From contig NW_025062476.1 in NCBI RefSeq assembly GCF_000002995.4, positions 3,157,001-3,221,000 on the forward strand: a DNA stretch of 64,000 bases, read 5' to 3'. The stretch's first letter is position 1, and every line of letters starts with the position of its first letter. Below are positions 38,382 through 50,101 of the stretch, in pieces. Source of the DNA: Brugia malayi. Its lineage: Eukaryota > Nematoda > Chromadorea > Rhabditida > Onchocercidae. A program made the position numbers and the translations under genes. Under the pieces are notes generated by a model. That model saw only the letters and a list, made by a program, of their open reading frames with translations, was not told where the DNA came from and made no database searches.

Positions 38382-39236
38382 TCTCAAGATGACAACCTTG
38401 GAAAATATATTTCTTCTCATTCTTTCAATTATATTTTAATCTCTCATATTATCAAGAGGTGAATGTTATTTTGGAATATCTGAATAGTTACCTGGAACAA
38501 AAACAGTAACTGAAATTTAAACATCATATCATATCTCGCATTCTTGTATTACTGTGATATTTCTATTTACATATTCACTTTATTGTATCATTGCATATCA
38601 GCCTTATTTGGCAAGTTTAACTGGAAGAAACATTTTACAGATTTTTTTCAGTTAAATTCGATTTTTTGAGATTATTGTCTTTTTCGTATCATCACTCTAA
38701 GGTTTGTATTTGCCTTATAGTAGCTTGTAGTGCTTCGAGTAATTATTTTTTTCATTTGTTTCAAGAACAGATTTCTCTCCATACATGTTGCATAATTCTT
38801 CTGTTGTGGCCTTATATTTTGATTTCGAATTATTTTAAGAAAACTCGCGAAATAAACTGCCTTTCTTCACACTTTTGATGATATATCAAAGAAGTTTTCT
38901 GGTAATTCATCTAATATGTTGTTTAAATAAACAATAATTTCATTTGGCCAAACAACAATATTATTCGAATGGGCGGATGGAGAGATTTGTAAACAAATGT
39001 AGAGAAATTTAATTCCTTGTTCATTTTGAAAGATTAGGAAGGAAGTAAAGATAGATGCTAGAGAAAGCTGATAGATGTTTCAGTGAATTTTATGAAAATA
39101 CTATGAAATCAGAAGAGACAAATGCAAAGGAAAATTTGGTATGTTATAACTAGTAATAGATAAAATATTTCTAGTAGAAGAGTTTTTTTTTTTTGTTATT
39201 AAAAAATAATTGTAAATCACTTCCAGGTAATAGCTG
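38382..39236. other. Intergenic region between DERA and PYROXD1
   Basis: About 0.85 kb of AT-rich DNA lies between two genes on the same strand. Near its 3' end a TTCCAG acceptor ends at 39226, ten bases before the PYROXD1 start, and is a candidate trans-splice site. Co-transcription as an operon is possible but not shown. Nothing else was recognised. Confidence 0.45.
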
Positions 39237-42200
39237 ATGGCTTCTTGCTCATATGTAATAGTCGGCGGTGGCGTTGCTGCTGTATCATGTGTGGAAGAAT
39301 TACGAGCAATGGATGACAAGGCACGAATTATTGTCGTATCCAGTAGTCAATTGATTAAAACTGTTGTTAACCAACAAAAAGTAATCATTCTTTTGTTTTT
39401 ATTTGCAATTAATTTATACTGATATTGCCAGTTATATCTTACTGTTTCCATTTATTTAATACCTTTATTGATTAACTCTATCTTACAGCTTCTTAACATT
39501 TCATTTAGTTTCTCATTTAGGTATATTTAGTAGGACTTCCAATCCTTGGATACCTTGTATTTCATTCTTATTTATTTTTTTTTTTTTTACTTTTAGTACT
39601 CTAAATTGGTTTTTTAGATTGGTCAGTTGACGGAATTATTTGATATTGCTGAGCAGCAAGTGACAAGTGTCTTTGCTGGTCTTAATGTTACATTCGTGAA
39701 AGCAACCGTAACTCATTGGGATTGGAAAAACAAAGTAAGTTTAGATTATCTTTTGTTCGTTTGTTGAAACTGTTGGTCACTGTTTATGAATCAAAATCCT
39801 TTAAAAAACAATTTGTGAAATCTTTCATCTTGTGAGTGATTGATTAGTTTGTACTTAATGATAACAAGTTTGATCTATGATCATTGATTAATCACAATCG
39901 TAATCACAATTTATAATTAGATTAAATGAACGTGAAAGTTTGTTTCAGGAACTTTTATTGGACAACGATGAGAGAATTACATACGACAAACTGTGTATAG
40001 CTACGGGAGGCCGACCAAAAGTAAATATGTTGATGATTTTTTCCTTTTAGGCGAATGAATAAATGGAGGGGGCTATTTTGTTTGATGAAAACAGTGTCAA
40101 ATAATGTTGTAGGCAAACTTTCAACATGCGTTATCTATTTCAATCAGAGACACGGAAACCGTGGATCGTTTAAGGACTCGAATTAAGGATGCAAAACGAG
40201 TACTTGTAATTGGTAATGGTGGAATCGCGACGGAAATTGTGTAATTTTTGTAGAACCGATTTGTTTCCATGCTTGTATTCTAGTTCCTTCGTTTGAGCCA
40301 TGTACATGCCTATCTTTTGATCATCTTTGTACTTCCTTTCGATTTATGGAGTTCATTGTTTAATTTCAATTGTTTAGGCATGAGTTAAAAAATATCGAAA
40401 TTATATGGGCTATCCGCCATTCTTCAATATCGGCGACATTTTTTGATGAGGGAGCTGCCGAATTCTTTAAACCAATGCTCGTACATGGTTGGAGAAAAGA
40501 AAAGTCAAACAATACAGTACCAAAAAGATACCGGTTTACTGTGGAAAACGAAGGGGAAAGTGGTGTCGTGGGTTGTGCACTTGGACCTGAATGGGCGTCA
40601 ACGGCCGATATCTCCGGAGCGCTTAGTGTATATTACATTTTTTATATATCTTATCCATCCTCTCTTATATATGCTTGCTTCAATTAGGCTTTCTTCTTTT
40701 ATTACTTGCATCTTATAGAGAAAATATGTGTTTGTCCATGAGCGAATTCTATAGCTAGTTCTTGACAAAAAGTCATAATTTCAATTTATCCTTTTTTCCT
40801 TTTGCACATGCAGTGGTAAAAATAACAAAATTTAGAATATAAAATGAAACTTTATTTGCTTTCGTCCGTTACACATAATTATCTATTATTAAGGACCGGC
40901 AGGTGCATGTAATCTATGAAGTCGAACTGAAAGGATTTGTGTCTCAAGATACTGCGCATAATGTCGTCGTTCAGAAAGATGGGTTTAATTTTTCTAGCGG
41001 CGTATGGCCTTTATATGTTGAATTGACCAATGGGAAGATAATTGGATGCGACTTAATGATTGAGGCTACTGGTGTACAGCCAAATTCTGATCTTTGGGCT
41101 CGCGACTGTCACTTAGTAAGTTTTGATATTTCCAAAGGATTATTATGCAGAAGGATACATTATTGATTTGTTTAGGCAGAGATGCTTACATTTTTTTTTC
41201 TCAGCAGATATGTTCTTAATTTATAGGTAGTGAATTAGCTATTAAAATGACAATTAAAGAATAGATAGTATTTGTTATATATTTCATTTAGTTGAATTTG
41301 GCAAATGATGGAGGAATAATTGTAAACGAACATATGTTATCGTCCGTTCAAAATGTGTATGCATGTGGAGATGTATGTACCGCAAGTTGGCCCTGGGCAA
41401 AACATTGGATGCAGGTTATTTTTATTAATATTAATCGAGTTCTAATTTGAGCATTTCCTTGCAAATGTATTGAACATCTATCTAATCCAAAGTATACTTT
41501 CAGATGGAAAATAAGTAGATTTCCTCGTATTAATCCCGAATATGCATCTATAAATGAAAAATTCAAAGTAAATTAATCTCGGGAATTGAGGCTTAACAGA
41601 AAACTTTAACTTATAGATGAGATTATGGACACAGGCACGCCAAATGGGTGCATATTGTGGTCGTGCAATGGTATTAGGAGATGCAATTTCTCTTGATTTT
41701 TGTTTCGAGATGTTCACCCACGTGACATCTTTCTTTGGATTCAAGGTTCAAATTTTGAATGAATGAGTTAACTTACGAATAGGAAAAAAAATTTTGTTAG
41801 TATATATATCTAGGAATAGTATCACTGTATTATTAAAGCATTATTACAAGCAAAAAATAGTGAAAATGAGTATTGAGGAAATTTCTTTTTCTCAGCCTAT
41901 TTTTGCTTTTTTTAAAAATTGCTTGCAAAAAACTATTTTTTTTTTTTCATTTCTATGTACTTTCCATTCCTTTACCTTTTAAACAACTCTTTTGCATATA
42001 TTATCTTTACGCACCTTTACAGGTCATTTTTCTGGGCCGTTTTAATGGTGAAGGTGTAGAAAAACCATTTCGCATATTATTACGTATTACAAAGGATACT
42101 GAATATGTGAAACTTATCGTTGCTAATGGACGTATACAAGGTTTGTGATTATATAATTTGGCATCATATTTTCATTATGTATTGGAAGATTGGAAGCATT

Positions 42201-42464
42201 TCAAAATGAAGTTTTTTCTTTTTTTTTTTCCAAACATGTAACGACAATGAAGTGCTTAACAAATAGTTTTAATTTACAGAATGAAATTTCGTACAAATTA
42301 GTGATTCAAAAATCAGATCTTTTCTTTTTGAAGGTGCAGTGCTGGTTGGTGAAACGGATCTGGAAGAGACGATTGAAAACCTTATTTTGAATCAAATTGA
42401 CATCAGCCAGGTAGAAGAAGGTCTTTTGGATCCAGACATTGAAGTTGCTGATTATTTTGATTGA
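39237..42464 (+). CDS. pyroxd1: PYROXD1-type FAD/NAD(P)-dependent oxidoreductase (477 aa, 10 exons)
   Basis: This is a class I pyridine nucleotide-disulfide oxidoreductase of the PYROXD1 family; the vertebrate protein is nuclear/cytoplasmic and protects the tRNA ligase complex from oxidation. Exons: 39237-39380, 39618-39734, 39949-40020, 40113-40240, 40378-40627, 40894-41115, 41292-41414, 41617-41745, 42023-42140, 42334-42464, in phase throughout. Visible motifs are the N-terminal FAD site [23 protein letters not shown], the NAD-binding [31 protein letters not shown], the [10 protein letters not shown] motif, [11 protein letters not shown] (second FAD motif), [13 protein letters not shown], and the tail [16 protein letters not shown] ending in DYFD. 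The GDVC motif replaces the longer AAGD form. The redox CxxC of classical disulfide reductases is not seen, as expected for PYROXD1. Length is close to the human protein (about 500 aa). Confidence 0.95.
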
Positions 42465-43463
42465 TTTTTCAAAATTGTAATGGATAAAATTGAAACTGAT
42501 GAGTACTTTCATCATATACATTTGTAATTTTAATTGCATTAATCGTATCGAAACCTCAAACTGCTTGATATTTTTGAAGCAATAATATGCGAAAAATTAA
42601 TTTAAAAATGTTATTCGTGTCCATATTTTGTAGTTATTATTATTGTCAAGATTTTTCTGCTCATCTGTAAATTTTAAATGGCCTGTGATATTCAAGTTTT
42701 AAAATTTAAAATATTAGTAGCTCACACTTATTTCCAAGATCGGATAATTATCGAATGTTTGAGATGGATTTAAATGTCGAGAGTGAGTTGATCGAAATAA
42801 TTTAATTAATTTAGTGATTTAAAAGTGAATTTCTCCTTTGGCTTTTCCCTTACTATTGTCGAAAAACGTTACAAAAGTTCGGAGAAGATTATTTACGGCA
42901 TAAAAAATTCATTACTGGTATTGGTTCGTTTGGAATGGAAAAAAAAAACACAGCCTATAATTAGCAGAATTCTGGAGATATATGTGTCATAACAGAAAGT
43001 GATCCCTATGTCGAAAAAATGATCGCCATGTCGAAAAAGAAATATTTCGAATATCAAATAAGACCTAAAAGATTCTATTAATGCTGAAAAAATTGGAATG
43101 ATTATGGTATACAATTACTACATCCGGTGGTACAGTAGAGAAAACTTCATTTTCAAGGTTACTTTGTTGAAAATTAATTAAACTTCAAGGACATCCCGGG
43201 AAATGATTGATGTATCATCGCTATTTCGCAGAAAAGAATTCAACAAATATATCATCAGTAAATTGTAAAGTTACACCCAAAAATTAATGCTTTTTAGAAG
43301 AAGTATACATATATCATATTGGGCAAGTTTTCCTGAAATGAAATACAAATGCCGAACGATTCCGACCCTTTCCGGACAGTAATTAACTGAGTTTTGAAAA
43401 TGGCGTACAGAAAGCAAAGAAATTATACAAACAATGAAATGAAAGCAACTGTTTAGCTCTTGC
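42465..43463. other. Intergenic region
   Basis: About 1 kb of AT-rich DNA between PYROXD1 and the tRNA gene. Only short open frames were seen, with no splice-joined coding signal. Confidence 0.5.
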
Positions 43464-43469
43464 AAAAAA
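43464..43469 (-). terminator. Pol III T-run terminator of tRNA-Asn
   Basis: Six A residues on the plus strand (six T on the transcribed sense strand) lie eight bases past the 3' end of the tRNA, as expected for RNA polymerase III termination. Confidence 0.8.
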
Positions 43470-43477
43470 GCGCTGGA

Positions 43478-43481
43478 CGCT

Positions 43482-43548
<67 letters not shown>

Positions 43549-43551
43549 AGC
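43478..43551 (-). tRNA. trnN-GUU: tRNA-Asn (anticodon GUU)
   Basis: Seventy-four bases fold as a complete cloverleaf on the minus strand. The acceptor stem GCTTCCG pairs with CGGGAGC with one G-U pair; the D arm is TGGCGCAATCGG; the anticodon arm has loop CTGTTAA with anticodon GTT; the T arm contains GGTTCAAGCCC; the discriminator base is G. A and B box sequences are intact, there is no intron, and a Pol III terminator follows. The sequence closely matches the conserved animal tRNA-Asn family, so it looks functional. Confidence 0.97.
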
Positions 43552-43602
43552 TCACGACCATCTCAGAATTCTCTAATATTTTCTTATTATTTTCACATTT
43601 CG

Positions 43603-43652
43603 ATTAAATCAGTTTGTAATACTTTATATTAAATCAGTTTGTAATACTTTTT
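43603..43652. repeat. Tandem duplication, 2 x 25 bp
   Basis: The unit ATTAAATCAGTTTGTAATAC... occurs at 43603-43627 and again at 43628-43652, about 50 bp upstream of the tRNA on its own strand. Confidence 0.85.
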
Positions 43653-44526
43653 AATTTACATTATTTATAAAAATAGATGAAGAATTAACACATCACTTTG
43701 GCAATGAATGATATATATATATCACGAAATAATTCAGGAAATCCGGAAAATAATAGAATGCACGATGTAGCGATCGGAAATCATTACGATGGAATTTCTC
43801 ATGTTAATTAATCCATCATAAAATTAAATTAGTAAGAGATTTGAGCATGAATGATATAAAACTGTGAAAATGTTTATCATAATATATCAGGGAAAATAGC
43901 GAGCTTGCAAAAAATTGCTTTCTTTTTTTTTTCAAAAATTCTTTTTGGAAAAATTATTTCTCTTTGCTTTATTATACTTTAATTATTCATCACAATTTTA
44001 AAAACATGTTAATAAAAAATTAATTGTTGATATAAAAATTAAAAGCAAAAAAAAAAAAAACAAAAAAATGTTTTAATTCTAATAATGGAACAAAAAAAAA
44101 AGAAAAAATGTGAAATAAAATAGTGCATGAATTAGAATAAATTAAACAGATGAACAGCCAAGTTCAAATATCATCAAGAATATCATCATGAATGGAGAAA
44201 TATTCATTAACAATGAATGATGATGGTATATGATATAGAAATTCCCTGCATTTCTGGATGATAATAAATAAGAAAGAGAGCTGTTAACTATTAATCAACA
44301 ATTCTTATATTTCTGATAAGCTAACTTGATTATCTCATCAATCTCTGCATGAATTATCAGTAGAAGAAATCCTACTCATTAGCAAACAACATATAACAAT
44401 AACTGTAATCAGATTTGTTGATGATAATTATTTTACAACCGCATCACAAGTAGAAAAATTTATATCACAACTCAACTCTTTTCCATTCTTTAAATGATTG
44501 GTATTGAACACTTATATCAGTGATCA
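43653..44526. other. Intergenic region upstream of the tRNA and downstream of the secreted-protein gene
   Basis: Very AT-rich, with A and T homopolymer runs. No gene was seen. It presumably contains the 3' UTR of the minus-strand secreted-protein gene. Confidence 0.5.
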
Positions 44527-47500
44527 TTATTCGATCAATTCATTATCAATATCAACATGTTGAAGTAATGTTATGCTATCAAAAACAAGATCATGCCCTG
44601 AATCAGGTTTTTTTGCTTGTAATATATCGGAAAGAATAATTTCCGTTATTGGTCCATCCCATTTTATGTTGAATTGTGCTATCTGTTTCGAGAAGACCGA
44701 TTCATGCATAAGCATAAAATCAAATCGATGTGGAATATTATATACAATCTGTCAAAAAAAAAAGAACAAAATTACTATTTCTCTTTTTTTTTTTTTTCTA
44801 ATTGGACGCAAAATTTGTTAAATTTTTTGTATAAAAGAGTATACTTTTATAAGTGAAAAATTATCGTTGTATATTTTGAAGCAAAATTAATTACTGTTAA
44901 TTAAAAGAAAATGAAAAGTAACATACCGCCAGTGCTTCTCCTGCATTTACAAATGATATACTGCCAATTTGATCAAACACTTCATCTGTATAAAGATTTG
45001 TTTCCAGCTTTATCGTGATATTGTTGAATACCACCTAAACGATAAAATTAATATGTAATAAAATCTTCAATTATTTCAATTTCTTTTTTTTTAATAATTT
45101 TTTTTTTTTCAATTTAATAAATTATTAGAAAAAGGGAGAAATAAACAGCATTAGCTTAATATACATTGTCATATTCGACAATTAGTCAATATTTGTTAGT
45201 TTTTTATTTTTGGTATAATATTAAATTCCATCAACAAAAAAAAAAGGTGCATAATAAATGGGGGCAAGGAAAAAAAGAAATCTATTTGAAGTAATAGATG
45301 ATATGAACTAAAAAATATTTGATCTTTTCAAAATTAATATTCGTTGCAGTATTAATTTATGCATAGAAGATCTGATAAGATATATATTATATTCAAACTT
45401 TTCAAATATAAATAATAGTTTTAAGAAAACAATCTCATCTGTTCATCTGTCACCATTACTTCAATTCTTTATGATATTATATTACATGATATATTTCATT
45501 ATAAATTATTATTCTTGATTACTTCCCTTGGACTTCTATTGTAAACTCAACAAAAAAAGGCATATCACTTTTTGTTTTCCGATTATTTAAAATAGCTAAA
45601 TATTTACATACACTATTTTTATGCAAATAAAATACATATGTGCTAAAAGCAGTTTTAATTTCAGCAATGACTGTATTCGTGAAGAAACCAGCAAAATGTG
45701 CCCGTTGACCTGAAAAGATTAATTAATGTACAGATAAGAGAAAAATAAGATAAAGAATGTTTGGAATATTTCAAAGAAGAACGATATTAAAAAAGAATAT
45801 TAAAAAAAATTCTTTCTTTCCTCTTATTTTCTTCTCTTTCTCTCCCTCTTCTAGCAAAAGAAATAAAAGTATTGGAACAAATCTCAATTTGTATAATGTA
45901 TCTAAAATAAAGGCTTTAATTCGAGAAAATAGAAACATCTGTTCTTTTTTTTTTACAATTCAATAATCATAATTCATCATTTAACATTTATCTGCAACCC
46001 TTACTTACTATTGTAATATCAAAGATAACAAGAAAAAAAAAAAAAAAAAAGCAGCACTAAAAAATACATAAAAGTATTATCAAAAACAAAAGCATTGTAA
46101 GGGATGAACTATCTTTAAAAGAAATGATCAGTAAACAGAAAGTATTCATAAAGTAATCTGTTTTTTTTTTTTCTTTAGCAATTAATTAACTTACTATATT
46201 GTTAGAAATTAGCTACTGATAAGCTTACTTATATAAAAGCCACCAAAGTTAAATGTTGCATGATATGGCATTGGTAAGCCCATTGATTGCAAGATTAGTT
46301 TGTCCGTGTCACCATGATAACCAGTTGCTGTGCCCACATAATTTCGATATGCTTCGATAGTATTTTGTATACTAACTGCATTTTTAAAAGTAGTTGGACT
46401 TGAGCTATTGAATACATCGCGTGGAATGTTGAAATGCTAAAAGTAAAGAAAAATGAAAATGAATTTCATGCATGGAAATTTTCATCATTTTTAAATTATC
46501 AAAAAAAAAAAAAAAAAAGACAGAAATATATTTGGCATTGTTAAAATAAATATTTCCATCAAAGTTGCAAAAAGAAATTTTTTTTTCTTCCTCTTTGATT
46601 AACAAGCTAAGAAAGAATATATTTTATATATGATCATACATTTTATATAATTGTGAAAATGAGATAACAAATGGCTAAATTTGAACAAGTTGAAATTTTA
46701 AGATTATAAATGATAAAGAATTTATGTTTGAATCAGAAGTTATATGAATTAATATTAACCAGTGCTTACGTCATACTTAAATGTTTTTTTGCCTTGAACA
46801 TAGAAGTAATGAGAATGATCAACAATTCGATCAGAATAACCAATAACATAAACTATCTCTGTGTAGTATCCTTCATATGTATAAAAAAATTGTTCTGGTT
46901 CTTGAAATGTACCAATTGCTGTGAACTATAAGCATTATCATTTTTCAGCATCAATAATTAAATCAAATCATTGATCAGTTAATGATGATAATGAACATAC
47001 GATTACATATAACATACATTTTTAAATGGTATTATTTCAAAGTGCTTCAATAACATTAGTAAACAAAAGTTAAAAAAGAAAAGCAAATCAACAGCGACAA
47101 ACATCAATCGAATTATAAAGCTTTCTAGTCACTACGATCCTTTTTTCGTATATCCAGTGAATGATTCTTATAGACATCAAGTATTTCTCACGATCAAACC
47201 AAAACGGATATTTGGGCAAAAAATTGCCGCCACCATGTGATAAGTTCAAAGTTCTGCCTTTTTCCAAATATCCTATTTGAATTATATCAAAGCTGTAAGA
47301 TAATGTTAGCATTAATTTTCTTATTTTTTTTAAATTTGAATTCAACAACTTTCATAGAAACCCTAATTTTATATCGTTCCAGCTTAATTAATTGTTATAC
47401 TATCACTGTTAGCAAATTAATAATTTTTGTAGGTCAGAAAATAGATCTGTAACATTAGATATGTATAGAGAATTTCACACCAAAAATCTCAGAAAATCGT

Positions 47501-49609
47501 TAACTGTTTAGTATCATGAAAAATAACTCAACAAAATTATGTTTTGGTTTATTACACAGAAATCTTGTTCTAGGCTTCGTTTTTTTTTTTTTTTTTTTTT
47601 TTTTTGTTTTAGAAAATTGAAATAAATGAACGAGAGATTAAATAAAATAAAATAGTATGACATGCAATATTACAAAATCAAGCAGAAAAATTGAATAGAA
47701 TGAGTAATATGTACATTTGAATAAGAAAAGCCTAATCAGAAATTCAATTAATCGGATAAGATTATTTGTTGAAAAGTCGATCATATCAATTTTACTTAAT
47801 AAAGTTACTTAATAAATCATTGCTGTCTTCTTTATTTTGATTTTTTCTTCTTTACTGTCAAATTTGCTTTACAACTGCATGAATATAATAAATGTAAATG
47901 TAATAATAATAAAGTTTATTTAAATGACTATTATCATAAATAAATTTAGCAGTTATAGATTGAAATAAATGGCCCATTTTTGCTAATGAACGTTTTAATA
48001 AGTTAATCCAATCAAAGGATGAAAAATTAGATTAAAATGATTTCTTAAAGATAGAACTTACGCTTCAGCATTAACATCTGGAAAACGACGAACAAGGAGT
48101 CGAATTTGTTCACCTGGCTGAATTCCATCCTCTGCATATATTTTCATATATCTTCTATCATCAATTTCCGAATATCCTCGCTGTAATTGGTTGTATCGAA
48201 CTGTTAATGTAGTTCTTTTATCTTATAGATATTACATAAGGATGTTATCAGTGATAAGAGAGAGAGAGAGAGAGGAAGACTGATAAAAAGAAGGTGAAAG
48301 GTTACCTTATATCCGTTTCATTCTCTTCAGTTCTATCAGAAATCATCAATGGATGCAAACATAATATGAGTATGATAGACTGATCTAACACATTCAGAGA
48401 TGTTAATCTAGTCAAATTGGCTCTCAGAAAACACTTATTTTTCTCTGACAAGATTACTGGATCAACCGGACTACAGCCGGATTATCCCAATACCACAATA
48501 ACCGGACTACAGCCGGACTATCCCAATATCACAATAATACTAAAAATGATATTCAACAAATCGAATGTTTCATTTTAGATGAAAGTGCACACATTGTAAT
48601 AATTTTAGTTAATAGTTTTCTATCATACTTTTCTTCCCATATTATTTGGTAAAAGTTTTTCAAATAAAAAAATGTTTTTACAAATATGTTTTATGAATTA
48701 CATTTCCAAGAAAAAAATAAAAAATTTGGGCATAAATTAACTAGCAATTATTCCAATTGTACTTTTCACATACGAATCAAATCTCATAATTCAACTGACA
48801 AATATTAAGCAACAATTAATTAATTAATTAATTAATTTCTTGAGAAACTGATTCACTAGTAAACGAATTAACAAAAAAAGGAAAAAAAAAAGAGAGTTGT
48901 TGAAATAAATTATTCCAAATTCGATCATTTAATTGATTTATGCATGTGTTCATGTACGATTGTTTGCATTTCAGATTAATATTATATTTTCATTTTCAGT
49001 TTTTCATTACATTACATTTTCATTTCCATAGCAATTGATTGAGATATTATTATCTAATTTTGTTATTAATATGGCTATGAGATGAGACAAGTCAAGTTGT
49101 TGGTATTTTAAGTTAACATTATTAAAAGTAATATTTCGAATGAGATGATTGATATAAGATAATTGAATTTTATAATTAATATATTCATTCAGAATTAGAA
49201 TGCACGGATGGATTAGTTTTTAAAATGTGAGCTATAACAGGAAGATATATATGATTGTTTATTTTTAACCCTATAATTAAAACGACTTTCTTAAAATAAG
49301 TTAGAGATTTTTGAAAAAATTCAAAATAGTTAAAAAATAAATGAATGAAAAAAAAACAGATAGAATATCCTTGCAAACTGCAAAATGCAGCACAAGGTAT
49401 GCTAGCACAGGTGAGGCATGAATTGTCTATTTCGTCTTTTTATAACTTTTTTTGGATACATATGAAAATATTACATTTGTAAGGTAATATAATCGTTAGT
49501 CCTTCTAAGAGATTAAACAACTTACACAATTGAATGGTCGATTAGCTACAGCGATTTTAATTACAAAAGCACTCACAAAAAACACCGATAAAACAGAATA
49601 ACAGCGCAT
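44527..49609 (-). CDS. Secreted protein of unknown family, possibly with degenerate galectin-like domains (about 394 aa, 8 exons)
   Basis: Exons, 5' to 3': 49609-49526, 48180-48062, 47292-47103, 46925-46770, 46436-46229, 45709-45612, 45034-44927, 44748-44527. Together they give 395 in-phase codons. The N-terminus MRCYSVLSVFFVSAFVIKIAVA is a good signal peptide; no further membrane span is seen, so the protein is probably secreted. I do not recognise a family by motif. The run GIQPGEQIRLLV / FDIIQIGYLEKG / YFYVQGKKTFKYDHF resembles the strand order of a galectin domain, and a second pass (LPMPYHATFNFGGF ... FVNAGEALAIVYNI ... SKQIAQFNIKW) looks similar. The sugar-binding HxNPR signature is absent. 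The third exon could instead end at the GT about 30 bases earlier. Exon joins are strong; the fold is a guess. Confidence 0.7.
47580..47605. repeat. Poly-T run (26 T) in an intron
   Basis: A homopolymer of 26 T on the plus strand lies in the intron between the second and third exons of the minus-strand secreted-protein gene. It is the longest homopolymer noticed in the window and its length may be unreliable in an assembly. Confidence 0.85.
48465..48536. repeat. Tandem duplication, 2 x 36 bp, GC-richer than surroundings
   Basis: Two adjacent units beginning ACCGGACTACAGCCGGA lie at 48465-48500 and 48501-48536, with three differences. Each unit contains the inverted pair CCGG...CCGG. They sit in the first intron of the minus-strand secreted-protein gene and stand out from the AT-rich background. 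Confidence 0.85.
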
Positions 49610-50101
49610 TATGTACACGGTAATGACTGTTCCATATTCTTTCAAATTTTTATATTTAACTTTATAATTTAATTTAATATGCAAATTTTCGCCTGAAATA
49701 CGATGAATTGAAAAATATGCTGATTATCATTTTGTACACTCACTAATAATAAATAAATTCGTACGATAAATTATTACAAAATCTAATTCATTGCAATTGC
49801 AAGGTATTTCGTTTGTGGGCCGCATTAATTAAGGCACTGTCATTGGTGGAGTTTAAACTGATAAGTTGGGAGGGCAAGGAAGTTGTTATCGGTCGGTTAA
49901 TTAGGGTTAATTAGTATGTCCCAGGTGTTGCTTTTCTGTGATACATCGGTTAGGAACTTAAGCAATGAAATTTAAGGGACAGTAAAAAGATGTGGTAGTT
50001 AAAGCAAAGTTTTTGAAAGTTATTTTATTTTTTGGAGTTCAATTTATTTGTTTGTTTTTTCTAGATTGGATCTTGTATCTTCATAATAAGCTTGACTCAT
50101 C
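49610..50101. promoter_or_regulatory. Divergent intergenic region between the secreted-protein gene and AAR2
   Basis: Only 492 bp separate the two start codons, which point away from each other, so this stretch must hold both promoters or a shared one. It has a GC-richer patch (TGGGCCGC near 49817) and a repeated GGTTAATTAG element near 49895-49915. A TTTTTTCTAG acceptor ends at 50064, 37 bases before the AAR2 ATG, a candidate trans-splice site. No core promoter motif was identified. Confidence 0.45.

Noticed and set aside
42893..43114. Minus-strand 73-codon hydrophobic frame
   Set aside because: Ile/Phe-rich composition of AT-rich DNA, no motif, no splice partner.
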